Source: Nodularia sp. NIES-3585 (GTDB taxonomy: Bacteria > Cyanobacteriota > Cyanobacteriia > Cyanobacteriales > Nostocaceae). Taken from it: a DNA stretch of 64,000 nt. A model generated the notes under the pieces. It was not told the DNA's origin. It saw only the letters and a list, made by a program, of their open reading frames with translations, and did no database searches. Positions 38,310-47,153 of the stretch are shown here, piece by piece. How positions within the stretch are numbered: the stretch's first letter is position 1; each line of letters begins with the position of its first letter. The stretch is taken from NCBI RefSeq assembly GCF_002218065.1, contig NZ_BDUB01000001.1, forward strand, positions 3,782,720-3,846,719, given 5' to 3'. The translations under genes were made by a program, and so were the position numbers.

Positions 38310-38404
38310 ATGAAGCAGGCGACTCGTTTTTACCAGGTGGTTATTGGTGTCCTTAAATCTGTACTTAATCTAAATGAAAACTGCTGTCATCTATCCGTAC
38401 TGTT

Positions 38405-38671
38405 TTAGGGACCAGAAAACACAGCTTGTTCTATATCTTCCCGGCTGAGAGAATACTTAAACGAGCGTTGAATTTCTTGGTCATTTTCCCCAGATTTGAT
38501 ATATCTGACGGTAATTTGCTCAGTATCAAGCCACAGTTCAGCTTGCCAACTAGGTCGCTGTACACGCCAACAATGTAGCTCATTGTCATCTTGTTGACAG
38601 CCTTGCTCTTTTAACCACTTCTCAATTTGTGGTAAGGGATGACTATATAAAGGTGTATCGGGAGTAAGCAT
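38405..38671 (-). CDS. DUF3143-family protein
   Basis: Protein of 88 residues matching the small cyanobacterial DUF3143 family, with TPLYSHPLPQIEKWLKEQGC and PSWQAELWLDTEQITVRY. Soluble, function unknown. It lies 27 bases downstream of the J-domain gene on the same strand, an arrangement often kept in cyanobacteria, so both are probably co-transcribed. Confidence 0.85.
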   Translation of the reverse strand: MLTPDTPLYSHPLPQIEKWLKEQGCQQDDNELHCWRVQRPSWQAELWLDTEQITVRYIKSGENDQEIQRSFKYSLSREDIEQAVFSGP

Positions 38672-38698
38672 AGAAAATTACAAAAAACAACTAAAAAT

Positions 38699-39235
38699 TC
38701 AAAATTCCATCATCTCAATTTGTCCAGGGCTGGGAACTTGAGAAATATGGGTAATTTGTGCTTGGGTAAGTTGGGTTTGGATGTTGTTTTCACCACGAAT
38801 CATACCCACAGCGATCGCTACTAGCAAACAACCCACAAGGGTTAAGCCTAACACAAATAATACAAAGATTTCTCCGGCGGATAAGGGGCGATCGCTCGCA
38901 TCCAGATACATTGATTTAGAAAAATCGTAGGGTTGACGCACCGGATGGTTTAAATCCGTTGGGGCTTGAATTACCCCAAAGCGAGAATAGCCAATTTTCG
39001 CATCATAACTTAAACGCCGTTCTGGACTGCTGAGAGTGGCGTAAGCTTCATTAATTTGCTGAAATTTGGTAGTCGCAACCGTAGCAGGTAATTCTGTAGT
39101 ATCTGGGTGATATTGTTTACTCAACTGCCAGTAAGCGCGACGGATATCGATCACCGACGCTGAGGGATGCAGTCCTAGCAGTCCGTAATATGTTGTATTC
39201 TTGCTGATTTGTCGCTTTATCCCGTTTTCAGTCAC
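38699..39235 (-). CDS. Membrane-anchored J-domain protein
   Basis: Protein of 178 residues. The N-terminal J domain (about 14-82; YYGLLGLHPSASVIDIRRAY) has the HPD tripeptide in SKQYHPDT that stimulates Hsp70/DnaK. A C-terminal membrane helix (about 120-145, GEIFVLFVLGLTLVGCLLV) anchors it. It would recruit DnaK to a membrane, thylakoid or plasma. It lacks the zinc finger and C-terminal domains of DnaJ, so it is a type III J protein. Operon with the DUF3143 gene. Confidence 0.88.
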   Translation of the reverse strand: MTENGIKRQISKNTTYYGLLGLHPSASVIDIRRAYWQLSKQYHPDTTELPATVATTKFQQINEAYATLSSPERRLSYDAKIGYSRFGVIQAPTDLNHPVRQPYDFSKSMYLDASDRPLSAGEIFVLFVLGLTLVGCLLVAIAVGMIRGENNIQTQLTQAQITHISQVPSPGQIEMMEF

Positions 39236-39318
39236 GGCTTTGATTCACTTTGCTCAAATTCAGTTTTTTATATTTTAATTGTTTTATGAATTTCCGCGCC
39301 GTAAAACTTCATACTTTC

Positions 39319-39342
39319 AACCCCCAGATGAAGCTGGGGGTT
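39319..39342. terminator. AACCCCCAG hairpin in divergent intergenic region
   Basis: Arms AACCCCCAG and CTGGGGGTT around a 6-base loop lie between two divergent genes. Since both genes read away from it, termination is unlikely; a mobile-element end or regulatory hairpin fits better. A single TIR-like ACTTTTCAAACATCCT (39392-39407) lies just downstream and matches the MITE ends near 61 kb. Confidence 0.4.
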
Positions 39343-39466
39343 TGAATCCAGTTTATATTCGTGCCATTCTCGCCAATTATTGACCGGATAAACTTTTCAA
39401 ACATCCTCTAAGACCAAATTTCCCCAAATCCCATTGCTTCTGGACTGATTTTTCTGTTTTCATTTT

Positions 39467-40309
39467 ATGGTGCAGAATATAGGTAACTTATATTACCCAA
39501 TTTTCTCAAATAACAAGATCCTTATGTTATTTTTATCTCGTCAAGCTGTAATCACGCCTTTAGTAGCCTGTTTGTGTTTGTTGGGAGTGAGCTTGATTCA
39601 GTTTCCTCAACTGCAAACTTTGTTAACCAGCAAAGAGGATATCTCCTTAGATGTTCTCGAAACAGACATGAAAACCGAAAGTCTTCGGCTCAATTTTCTG
39701 AAAAAAATGCCCAGTTTTGGTTATGGTAATTTAATCGCCAATTGGGTTTATCTAAGTTACTTGCAATACTTTGGTGATGATGAAGCTCGTGCTAAAACAG
39801 GTTATGGCCTGAGTCCAGACTATTTTGAAATTATTTTAGAACAGGACCCCCGATTTTTAGCCGCTTATTTGAGTCTTTCTACCAGTGCTTCTATCTACGC
39901 TGGTATGCCAGAACGCGCTATAGAAATTATGGAGAGGGGTTTACAGTCTTTATCGCCCTGGGTTCCTCAAAGGTCGTATTATGTCTGGCGTTATAAGGGC
40001 ATTGATGAGTTATTATTTTTAGGAGATACGAAATCTGCTCAGGAATCTTTTGCTACGGCGGCAGAATGGGCTAGTAATTTTTCAGATGATGAAAGTCAAT
40101 CAATCGCTGCGAGTTCTCGGCAAACTTCTATATTTTTAAGTCAAAACCCTGACAGTAAAACCGCGCAAATATCCGCCTGGGTCATGGTATTAAATAATCA
40201 AGTTGATGATAAGACTCGTGCTAGGGCAATTAGCGAAATTGAAGCTTTGGGCGGAAAGGTGACTATTACCCCGGAAGGGAATAGAATTTCATTTCCTGAA
40301 CAAGAATAA
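39467..40309 (+). CDS. Conserved cyanobacterial protein with one N-terminal membrane helix
   Basis: Protein of 280 residues. One hydrophobic segment (about 27-46, VITPLVACLCLLGVSLIQF) is followed by a soluble helical region with a TPR-like middle (SPDYFEIILEQDPRFLAAYLSL, core EIILEQDPRFLAAYL). I recognise it as a conserved cyanobacterial family but not its function. The start may instead be the ATG at 39524, which opens just before the membrane helix. A dispersed GGGGAGGGG repeat follows its stop. Confidence 0.75.
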   Translation: MVQNIGNLYYPIFSNNKILMLFLSRQAVITPLVACLCLLGVSLIQFPQLQTLLTSKEDISLDVLETDMKTESLRLNFLKKMPSFGYGNLIANWVYLSYLQYFGDDEARAKTGYGLSPDYFEIILEQDPRFLAAYLSLSTSASIYAGMPERAIEIMERGLQSLSPWVPQRSYYVWRYKGIDELLFLGDTKSAQESFATAAEWASNFSDDESQSIAASSRQTSIFLSQNPDSKTAQISAWVMVLNNQVDDKTRARAISEIEALGGKVTITPEGNRISFPEQE

Positions 40310-40382
40310 ACCCCACCCCCAGCCCCTCCGGTGCAAGCGAGGAGGGGAGTTTAAGAGTTGTATATAATAGTAGGTTAGTGTT

Positions 40383-41156
40383 ATTTATTGGTATAACGGC
40401 AAACTTATAGAATCCCAAACTCTAGAATTAGATATTAATGATTCGGGGTTACTTTTTGGGGCTACGGTATTTACAACGGTGCGGGTTTATGGTAAATGCC
40501 TCGATAGTAGTTTAACTAATTGGGTGGCACACTGCGATCGCCTACTTTTCTCACTACAATCATTTAGTTGGCAAGAACCAAACTGGCATCTGGTGCGTCA
40601 AGGTGCAGAAATTTTGGCGGCACATTTCCCCGTTCTCAGAATTACCCTGTTTGCTGATGGCCGAGAGTGGATAACTGGAAGGCAGTTACCACCTGATTTA
40701 AGCGCCAAACAAAAACACGGCATTACCACAAATGTGGCATTGTCAAACTTTTATCGCAGTCTCCCTTCTCATAAAACTGGCAATTACCTGAGTGCTTGGT
40801 TGGCTAAGACTCACGCCCAACAGTTAAATTCTCAGGAAGCCATTTTTATCAATGCCGCAGGCAATTGGCTAGAAACTACCACAGGTAACCTTTGGGGATG
40901 GCAGAATGGTAGTTGGTGGACACCACCATTAACAGGGGAGATTTTACCGGGAATCGTGCGATCGCAACTCATAAAGAATCTACCCACCGTGCATGAGTCA
41001 CCCTGGAATGCCGAATTAGTGCGGGGATTTGAAGCGATCGCCTACACTAATAGTGTGGTGGAAATTATCCCCATTCATACCGTTGTGCAGCCCACAGGGT
41101 CGCTACAATATAATCCCTACCATTCTAGTTTTCTAGAAATAAGGAGGCTTTTTTAA
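40383..41156 (+). CDS. Aminotransferase class IV (aminodeoxychorismate lyase-like)
   Basis: PLP enzyme of about 257 residues. It shows WYNGKLIESQTLELD, then LLFGATVFTTVRVYG near the N-terminus and the fold-type IV cofactor region HKTGNYLSAWLAK. The active-site loops LETTTGNLW and LPGIVRSQLI follow. This resembles PabC-like lyases of folate synthesis, though D-amino-acid or branched-chain aminotransferases share the fold. Homology clearly begins near 40383, but the open frame there has no ATG, GTG or TTG before the GTG at 40479, which would remove the conserved N-terminus. ATT at 40383 is proposed as a non-canonical start. Confidence 0.75.
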   Translation: MYWYNGKLIESQTLELDINDSGLLFGATVFTTVRVYGKCLDSSLTNWVAHCDRLLFSLQSFSWQEPNWHLVRQGAEILAAHFPVLRITLFADGREWITGRQLPPDLSAKQKHGITTNVALSNFYRSLPSHKTGNYLSAWLAKTHAQQLNSQEAIFINAAGNWLETTTGNLWGWQNGSWWTPPLTGEILPGIVRSQLIKNLPTVHESPWNAELVRGFEAIAYTNSVVEIIPIHTVVQPTGSLQYNPYHSSFLEIRRLF

Positions 41157-41273
41157 CATGACAGCCGTACCGTTATGTTATACCTTAAGATAAGTTAACA
41201 TAATTCTTAATAATGCCCTCTCATATCAGAGAAGCTACGCTAACTCACAAAAAATACAGGAGGATATACCTCA

Positions 41274-43112
41274 GTGAATAAAAGATGGAGAAATGCGGGG
41301 CTGTATGCGCTGCTTTTTATAGTTGTCATTGCTCTAGGAACAGCATTCTTTGACAAACAACCTCAAACTAGAGAAACATGGCGATACAGTCAATTTATTC
41401 AAGAAGTTGACAAAGGCAGTGTAGATAGAGTCAGTCTCAGTGCAGACCGCTCTACAGCACTTGTTACCTCCAGAGATGGTGACAAAAAGGTAGTAACTTT
41501 AGTTAATGACCCTGATTTAATCAATAATTTGACAGAAAAGGGCGTTGATATTTCCGTTTTGCCGCAAACTGACGAAGGATTTTGGTTTAAAGCACTGAGC
41601 AGTTTATTTTTCCCTGTATTGCTTCTGGTGGGTTTATTCTTCTTACTACGTCGCGCTCAAAGTGGTCCTGGAAACCAAGCCATGAACTTTGGTAAATCCA
41701 AAGCCAGAGTGCAGATGGAGCCACAAACACAAGTCACCTTTGGCGATGTCGCTGGTATTGACCAAGCCAAGCTGGAATTAAACGAAGTAGTAGACTTTCT
41801 CAAAAACGCCGACCGCTTTACAGCAGTGGGAGCAAAAATTCCTAAAGGTGTATTGTTAGTTGGCCCTCCAGGGACAGGTAAAACCCTGTTAGCTCGTGCT
41901 GTAGCTGGAGAAGCTGGTGTACCCTTCTTTTCCATCTCCGGTTCTGAATTTGTAGAAATGTTCGTTGGTGTGGGTGCTTCCCGCGTCCGCGATTTATTTG
42001 AACAAGCTAAGACCAACGCTCCTTGTATCGTATTTATCGATGAAATTGACGCGGTAGGTCGTCAACGGGGTGCAGGTTTAGGCGGTGGTAACGATGAACG
42101 GGAACAAACCCTCAACCAGTTACTCACCGAAATGGATGGTTTTGAAGGTAATACTGGCATTATCATTATTGCCGCTACCAACCGTCCTGATGTCTTAGAT
42201 GCAGCCTTGTTGCGTCCTGGTCGTTTTGACCGTCAAGTAGTTGTAGACCGTCCTGACTATGCAGGACGTAGTGAAATTCTCAAAGTTCACGCCCGTGGTA
42301 AGACCTTAGCCAAGGATGTAGACTTAGATAAAATTGCTCGTCGGACTCCTGGGTTTACTGGTGCAGATTTGTCCAACTTGCTCAACGAAGCGGCAATTTT
42401 GGCAGCACGACGCAATTTAACTGAAATTGCCATGGATGAAATCAATGATGCCATTGATCGCGTCTTAGCTGGCCCAGAGAAGAAAGACCGGGTAATGAGC
42501 GAGAAGCGCAAAACCCTAGTAGCATATCACGAAGCTGGTCACGCCTTAGTTGGTGCTTTGATGCCCGACTATGACCCAGTACAAAAAATCAGCATTATTC
42601 CTCGCGGTCGTGCTGGTGGTTTAACTTGGTTTACTCCCAGTGAAGACCGGATGGATACAGGTTTGTATAGCCGTTCTTATCTGGAAAATCAAATGGCTGT
42701 AGCTTTAGGCGGTCGTTTAGCTGAAGAATTAATCTTTGGTGATGAAGAAGTGACCACAGGTGCTTCCAACGACTTGCAACAAGTAGCCCGTGTGGCGCGT
42801 CAGATGATTACTCGTTTTGGGATGAGCGATCGCTTGGGGCCAGTAGCTCTTGGTCGTCAGCAAGGTAATATGTTCTTAGGCAGAGATATCATGTCAGAGC
42901 GTGATTTCTCCGAAGAAACTGCGGCTGCTATTGACGAAGAAGTTCGTAAACTGGTGGATGTAGCTTATACACGAGCTAAAGAAGTATTAGTGAACAATCG
43001 CCACATTCTTGATCTAATCGCCAAAATGCTGGTGGAAAAAGAAACAGTAGATTCCGACGAATTGCAAGAAATTTTGACAAATAACGATGTCAAAACTGCT
43101 GCTTTTGCTTAA
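41274..43112 (+). CDS. ftsH: ATP-dependent zinc metalloprotease FtsH
   Basis: Membrane-bound AAA+ protease of 612 residues. Two N-terminal membrane helices (about 8-25 and 107-127) flank an extracytoplasmic domain. The AAA module has Walker A GPPGTGKT (from G197), Walker [10 protein letters not shown] and the SRH region. The zinc site is HEAGH (H419). In cyanobacteria FtsH complexes degrade damaged D1 of photosystem II and other proteins, and four paralogs are usual. Which one this is cannot be fixed from sequence alone. A GTG start with AGGAGG nine bases upstream. Own promoter region and no operon partner. Confidence 0.96.
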   Translation: MNKRWRNAGLYALLFIVVIALGTAFFDKQPQTRETWRYSQFIQEVDKGSVDRVSLSADRSTALVTSRDGDKKVVTLVNDPDLINNLTEKGVDISVLPQTDEGFWFKALSSLFFPVLLLVGLFFLLRRAQSGPGNQAMNFGKSKARVQMEPQTQVTFGDVAGIDQAKLELNEVVDFLKNADRFTAVGAKIPKGVLLVGPPGTGKTLLARAVAGEAGVPFFSISGSEFVEMFVGVGASRVRDLFEQAKTNAPCIVFIDEIDAVGRQRGAGLGGGNDEREQTLNQLLTEMDGFEGNTGIIIIAATNRPDVLDAALLRPGRFDRQVVVDRPDYAGRSEILKVHARGKTLAKDVDLDKIARRTPGFTGADLSNLLNEAAILAARRNLTEIAMDEINDAIDRVLAGPEKKDRVMSEKRKTLVAYHEAGHALVGALMPDYDPVQKISIIPRGRAGGLTWFTPSEDRMDTGLYSRSYLENQMAVALGGRLAEELIFGDEEVTTGASNDLQQVARVARQMITRFGMSDRLGPVALGRQQGNMFLGRDIMSERDFSEETAAAIDEEVRKLVDVAYTRAKEVLVNNRHILDLIAKMLVEKETVDSDELQEILTNNDVKTAAFA

Positions 43113-43646
43113 TTAACTTTGGTTGCAGTTTAACTAAAATTGGGGTAGTTCTGGAGTTTCCAGAGTTACCCTATTTTTTTAGCTATTAGATAAATTTTAG
43201 TGCAACGACTCAAACTCATTGACACCAAGCATCTTGAGCTTCACGTACATTCCTGTTTCAATGCTACTCACGGGCGACTATCAACTGACCGAAGCGATTT
43301 TAGATTTTAAATTTTGGATTAAATGAAAATCTGAAATCTAAAATATTTAGTCTCAAGCCTCTGGGTTGACGCAGAAGAAAAACAAAAAGTTTTCCATGTT
43401 TAAGCCTCTTCTTTATAAGGAGAGGTTAATCCTAAATCCTAAATCCTAAATCCTAAATTAAGTGACGGTTCATTAGTATTTGACGCTAACTTTGATCATT
43501 GACCATCATCATGGCACGTAAATTTTTCCCAGTTTTGCACGGTGATGCCAGATAGTGAACATAGATTTAATCAAAAGATAAAGTACATTTAAACTAGTGA
43601 ACCAATAAATATATTACAGGGTTTTGAAAAAAATGGATGAATTGAT
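43113..43646. other. Intergenic region with short repeats
   Basis: About 530 bases without a gene. It contains TTTTAGATTTTAAATTTTGG-type repeats (about 43300-43345) and four tandem copies of the heptamer AATCCTA (about 43428-43456). A possible T-rich stretch follows the ftsH stop. Confidence 0.5.
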
Positions 43647-44141
43647 ATGCGCTTACCTATAATTGTCAGTGTCGGATTCTTACTATCTTTAGGTTTGAAC
43701 GTACCAGTATTGTCTCAATCTCCTATAGAGATAGCACGACCGCCAGCACGTAATAACTTGAATTTCCGGAAATTACAATTTAATCGCCGTTTGTGGAATC
43801 AGCAAAATATTTCCAACTATCGCTATACCTTGAGCAACAGTTGCTTTTGTATACCCGAAGCTAGAGGGCCAGTAGTGATTGAAGTACGTAATGGTCAAAC
43901 AACCTCAATCACTTCTGTAGCTACAGGTCTAGCAGTTGAGCCACAATTGTTTCAAGAATACAATACAATTCCTAAGCTTTTTAATGTGATTCAAGATGCT
44001 ATCAACCGTCAAGCCTTTAGCCTGAATGTGAGCTATTCTCCTAGACTCGGCTATCCTACCCAAATTAATATTGATTACAACAGTCAGATGGCTGATGAAG
44101 AAGTATATCTCACAATTGAAAATTTTGAGGAAGTTCAATAG
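43647..44141 (+). CDS. Exported DUF6174-like protein
   Basis: Protein of 164 residues with a signal peptide (IIVSVGFLLSLGLNVPVLS). The mature domain matches small lipoprotein-like families of the DUF6174 type: NRRLWNQQNISNYRYTLSNS, then the Cys pair SCFCIPEARGPVVIEVRNG (shown in part) and YPTQINIDYNSQMADEE. Function unknown. The two cysteines in CFC may form a disulfide in the periplasm. Monocistronic. Confidence 0.75.
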   Translation: MRLPIIVSVGFLLSLGLNVPVLSQSPIEIARPPARNNLNFRKLQFNRRLWNQQNISNYRYTLSNSCFCIPEARGPVVIEVRNGQTTSITSVATGLAVEPQLFQEYNTIPKLFNVIQDAINRQAFSLNVSYSPRLGYPTQINIDYNSQMADEEVYLTIENFEEVQ

Positions 44142-44276
44142 ATACTAAACAGAGGATTTCAACTCAATCTCTGCTAATGATCAAGGCATAATTTAATTAT
44201 TCTTCCGCAAGCATTTGTACCGTGCTTTTGAGGTGTATTTGCTTGCAGTTCTCCCCGTGTAGACAATGGGATAGAA

Positions 44277-44429
44277 ATGTCGGGTCGGCTCAAATTCTCC
44301 GTTGGTATACGTATCGCTCTTGAGCAAATTACCGCCAGAGCTAAAATCGAAGCTTTAGCTCGTTCTATTGAAACTCTCAACCAGGGTTTGAAAGATTTAC
44401 TTGAAGAAACTTCTAAATACAAAAAATGA
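44277..44429 (+). CDS. Possible small protein (50 aa)
   Basis: Frame MSGRLKFSVGIRIALEQITA followed by a basic and amphipathic helix ending in LEETSKYKK. Composition and codon use look coding, but there is no clear ribosome binding site and I do not recognise a family. It may be a fragment of a longer lost gene. The opposite-strand ORF here looks spurious. Confidence 0.35.
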   Translation: MSGRLKFSVGIRIALEQITARAKIEALARSIETLNQGLKDLLEETSKYKK

Positions 44430-44499
44430 TAGGGATTGGTTCGCCACCTCTATTCGCGAACCACTTTTTCTTTTCCACATCCCGTGAAAAGTCAGGTTT

Positions 44500-44566
<67 letters not shown>

Positions 44567-44655
44567 TTTTCGATCATTGCCCTGAATTTTGTCAAGCTCG
44601 GTTTTTGGGCGTAAATCCTGATTTAATTGGTATATGTATCTAAGGAAGCCGAAAA

Positions 44656-45315
44656 ATGGATCTTGATAACCTAGCTCAAATTTCCAAACGAGATTTGGAA
44701 ATCATTCAACTACATCAGTTTCAACAACCCATCTACTGTTGCAATGTCACTGCAATTGCCTATGCCTTCACCGCATTGGGATACCTGACGACTGTTGATG
44801 AGATTTTTTATGTCACCCAACTGCCCATCGCCTCGGTTTTAGATGATGGCATGACCTTAGCAGAAACCTACGATACCTGTCGAACTTACCTTGAAAGAAA
44901 AGGATTACCTCTGTCCATTCGGATAGTGCATTTTGATCAACCAAGTATGACCCTCGAAGCATTTATACGTGAAGTTGAAGCAGCCGTTTCTGATGAAACT
45001 GATATCCACATTCTTAACTTCAATACCCGTATTGCCCATGAAAATCCCAGTTTAGAAGGTGGTCATTTCTCATTATTGGCAGACTATGACCCGGACAGTC
45101 AAGAAGTCACCATTGCGGATACAAATCCCAAACGGTATACCCGGTTTTGGAAATGCTCAATTCAGCTTATATATGACGCTTGCGTAGATAAGGATTCTTC
45201 ATCGAATCGCTCTCGTGGCATGATTGTGCTTCGGAGGCAGGAGAAAGCCAATCTCGCAGCTAATAAAGTGCTTCATACATCAGAAATTGCCTTGAACGCT
45301 CTCCATTCTGAATAG
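44656..45315 (+). CDS. Phytochelatin-synthase-like papain-fold protein
   Basis: Protein of 219 residues with the catalytic plan of phytochelatin synthase / peptidase C83. Cysteine C28 or C29 lies in QQPIYCCNVTAIAYAF, a histidine in EGGHFSLLADYD and an aspartate in TIADTNPKRY. Cyanobacterial half-size enzymes of this group mostly cleave glutathione and hardly make phytochelatin, and many divergent members have unknown substrates. The sequence departs from classic PCS outside these motifs, so the substrate is open. It has a ribosome binding site AAGGAAG. Standing alone. Confidence 0.75.
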   Translation: MDLDNLAQISKRDLEIIQLHQFQQPIYCCNVTAIAYAFTALGYLTTVDEIFYVTQLPIASVLDDGMTLAETYDTCRTYLERKGLPLSIRIVHFDQPSMTLEAFIREVEAAVSDETDIHILNFNTRIAHENPSLEGGHFSLLADYDPDSQEVTIADTNPKRYTRFWKCSIQLIYDACVDKDSSSNRSRGMIVLRRQEKANLAANKVLHTSEIALNALHSE

Positions 45316-45445
45316 ACATCTGGTGAAAATAAAATATGCGTAATCACAGAACCTTTGTAGAGACGTTCCATGGAAGTCTCTATATTCTTTGTCACCAGAT
45401 ATCTAATAATTAATTAAAGGACTCTAGGTTAAGTGGTTTCGTTGA
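45316..45445. other. Intergenic hairpin region
   Basis: Contains the palindrome AGAGACGTTCCATGGAAGTCTCT (core GTTCCATGGAAG, about 45357-45380), a hairpin common at gene ends in Nostoc genomes, which may terminate the upstream gene. Confidence 0.5.
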
Positions 45446-45484
45446 ACCAAGAATCCCCGTAGATTGATCGCGGGGAGTGTCAAG
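45446..45484 (+). other. Possible IS200/IS605 right-end remnant
   Basis: GAATCCCCGT...GCGGGGAGTGTCAA has the form of the imperfect hairpin at the right end of IS200/IS605 tnpB elements in cyanobacteria (GAATCCCC-stem-GGGGAGTGTCAA). No tnpB reading frame is left upstream. It abuts the bioB relic. Confidence 0.4.
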
Positions 45485-45489
45485 AGCGG

Positions 45490-45597
45490 TTAACCTACAA
45501 CGGCTGGAGTTGTCACCTTCTCCAGTCTTTGGTGCGGAGGACGCATTTCTAACCCCAGCAAATTCAGCATTTCTTTGTCAGCATCATAATCGGGACA
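45490..45597 (-). pseudogene. Relic copy of the 3' end of bioB
   Basis: About 105 bases match the C-terminal end of the intact bioB gene (47154-47262) with about seven differences by eye, including the stop codon position. The rest of bioB is missing. Homology stops at CGGGACA, where it joins directly to a GNAT fragment. Confidence 0.85.
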
Positions 45598-45691
45598 GCA
45601 AGGTAAAGGGTATATGACAGAAGCTTTAAAAGTTGCGACTGATTATGTATTTGAAGAATTAAATTTTCATCGCATCATGGTTAATTACATG
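45598..45691 (+). pseudogene. Relic fragment of the GNAT acetyltransferase gene
   Basis: Ninety-four bases match 48620-48713 of the intact acetyltransferase gene with about four differences. Together with the adjoining bioB relic it is an internally deleted copy of the bioB/GNAT pair that lies 2.5 kb downstream. The methyltransferase start follows at once, and its ribosome binding site (GAGGAGCATCCT) abuts the fragment. Confidence 0.85.
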
Positions 45692-45702
45692 AGGAGCATC
45701 CT

Positions 45703-46605
45703 ATGAGTTCACCAATTAATGTTCAACTTAGTCTAGATAACTTTGAATTGATAGAAGGCATTTATTTTCCTAGCGACTATGCCCAGTTAAATAAAACTCA
45801 ACATAAACAAACATGGGATAAAATTGGTAAAACTTACTATGGTTCTCAAAAAATTGATACCGTTGAAGAAGCATCTCCCATTAAACAAGATTATACTCTC
45901 TTAACTGGCACGCCAGGCGGTACTTGGAATAAGTTCCCCCTCAATAAATCTGTTGATAGTATTTTAGAACTTGGTTGTGGTTACGGACGCGCTCCATTAC
46001 ACCTTTCTAAAAATAAAAATCTGCAATGTGAAAAATATTATGGTATTGATATTTCTCAACCTCTGTTGGAACGGTTAATTAAGGTTAAAAAAGAATATGA
46101 TTTTTTCCCTGGGGCTGAATTTTTTGTAATTTGCACTTCAGCCGAAATATTACCTTTACAAGATGACTCTATAGATTTAGTAATTTCTAATTGTGTTTTT
46201 ATGCACATTCCTGATGCACAGTTAAGAAAACTAATGGCAGAAATAGCTCGCGTCCTCAAGCCAGGAGGAATGTTTGTTTTTAATCACTCTTTTCATAATA
46301 AGGCTTGTCCTTCTCACATTATACACAATTTTATCAGGAAATTAAATCCTGTGAGTAGAAACCCTATTTATTTGAAGCAATATTCTGGTGTAGAAATTGA
46401 GGAAATGTTAGTAGAGTCTGGCATTAAAAACAAGTGCCTAGAATACGTTGTAGAACCAACAAAAGAATATGCTATTTTGCCAAACACTATTAAGGGAGTT
46501 CCCGTACCTTTTGCTAAAGCAATTAATAGTAGTCTCAAGCCATCAGAAAAACAAAAGACAACTTTAGCTTACGGCTTTAGTGCTTATAGTACACCTTTAG
46601 TATAA
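45703..46605 (+). CDS. Class I SAM-dependent methyltransferase
   Basis: Protein of 300 residues with SAM motif I in ILELGCGYGRAPLHL (about residues 87-100). Motif II lies in YGIDISQPLLERL and the post-motif DLVISNCVFMHIPD is followed by ARVLKPGGMFVF. This is a Methyltransf_11/25-like domain. The substrate is unknown, and N- and C-terminal extensions do not match a named family. It lies between the relic and the intact copies of bioB/GNAT, so it may have been trapped by the duplication. Good ribosome binding site. Confidence 0.88.
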   Translation: MSSPINVQLSLDNFELIEGIYFPSDYAQLNKTQHKQTWDKIGKTYYGSQKIDTVEEASPIKQDYTLLTGTPGGTWNKFPLNKSVDSILELGCGYGRAPLHLSKNKNLQCEKYYGIDISQPLLERLIKVKKEYDFFPGAEFFVICTSAEILPLQDDSIDLVISNCVFMHIPDAQLRKLMAEIARVLKPGGMFVFNHSFHNKACPSHIIHNFIRKLNPVSRNPIYLKQYSGVEIEEMLVESGIKNKCLEYVVEPTKEYAILPNTIKGVPVPFAKAINSSLKPSEKQKTTLAYGFSAYSTPLV

Positions 46606-46678
46606 AAGAAAGAATATGCGGGCGCGTAAACATATTGGTGTCAAAGCAAGGTAATACCGTTGTCCCACAGCCGTTTTA

Positions 46679-47150
46679 CCCCACCCCTAGCCCCCTGACA
46701 GGTGTAGGTATTTTACGTGGGTATGAGTCAACACTTGAAAATGGGGGTTTGAAAACCTCTCAAAACTTAAACATTCAATTGTCCAATTGCCCGAACTCTT
46801 GAATCATCGTTTGAGAAGGGAGCAACGCGAAAATGTGAGATCAGATTTTATATCTAAATTACCAGGGCTGATTCCTAATAAACCCTGGTCGAAGTTCCCT
46901 GTTTTTACCTTTTCTAGGTAGCGATAGCGCCAGCGCTGACTTGTCAGTTCGCTCAATAGCCAGGTAACTTATATTACAAAATTTTTGCACCTCACAAAAT
47001 CGCGTTGCTCCCGTTTGAGAACTAGGTGAAAAATCATGGATTCAAACACAACCAATAAATATGGGGTTAAGAATCCTACATATTGACCACTTAATCATCA
47101 GGGTTTCAGCATCTGTGTAATAAACTTACACCTGTCAGAGGGGGTGGGGT
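46679..47150. mobile_element. Decayed element with CTGACAGGTGTA inverted ends
   Basis: About 470 non-coding bases. Outer inverted segments are CCCCACCC...CCTGACAGGTGTAGG on the left and TTACACCTGTCAG...GGGTGGGG on the right. An inner inverted pair is GGGAGCAACGCGAAAATGTGAG near 46816 (core GGGAGCAACGCGA) and its counterpart near 47000. No ORF. It is either a worn insertion sequence or a MITE. It abuts the bioB stop. Confidence 0.45.
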
Positions 47151-47153
47151 TCT

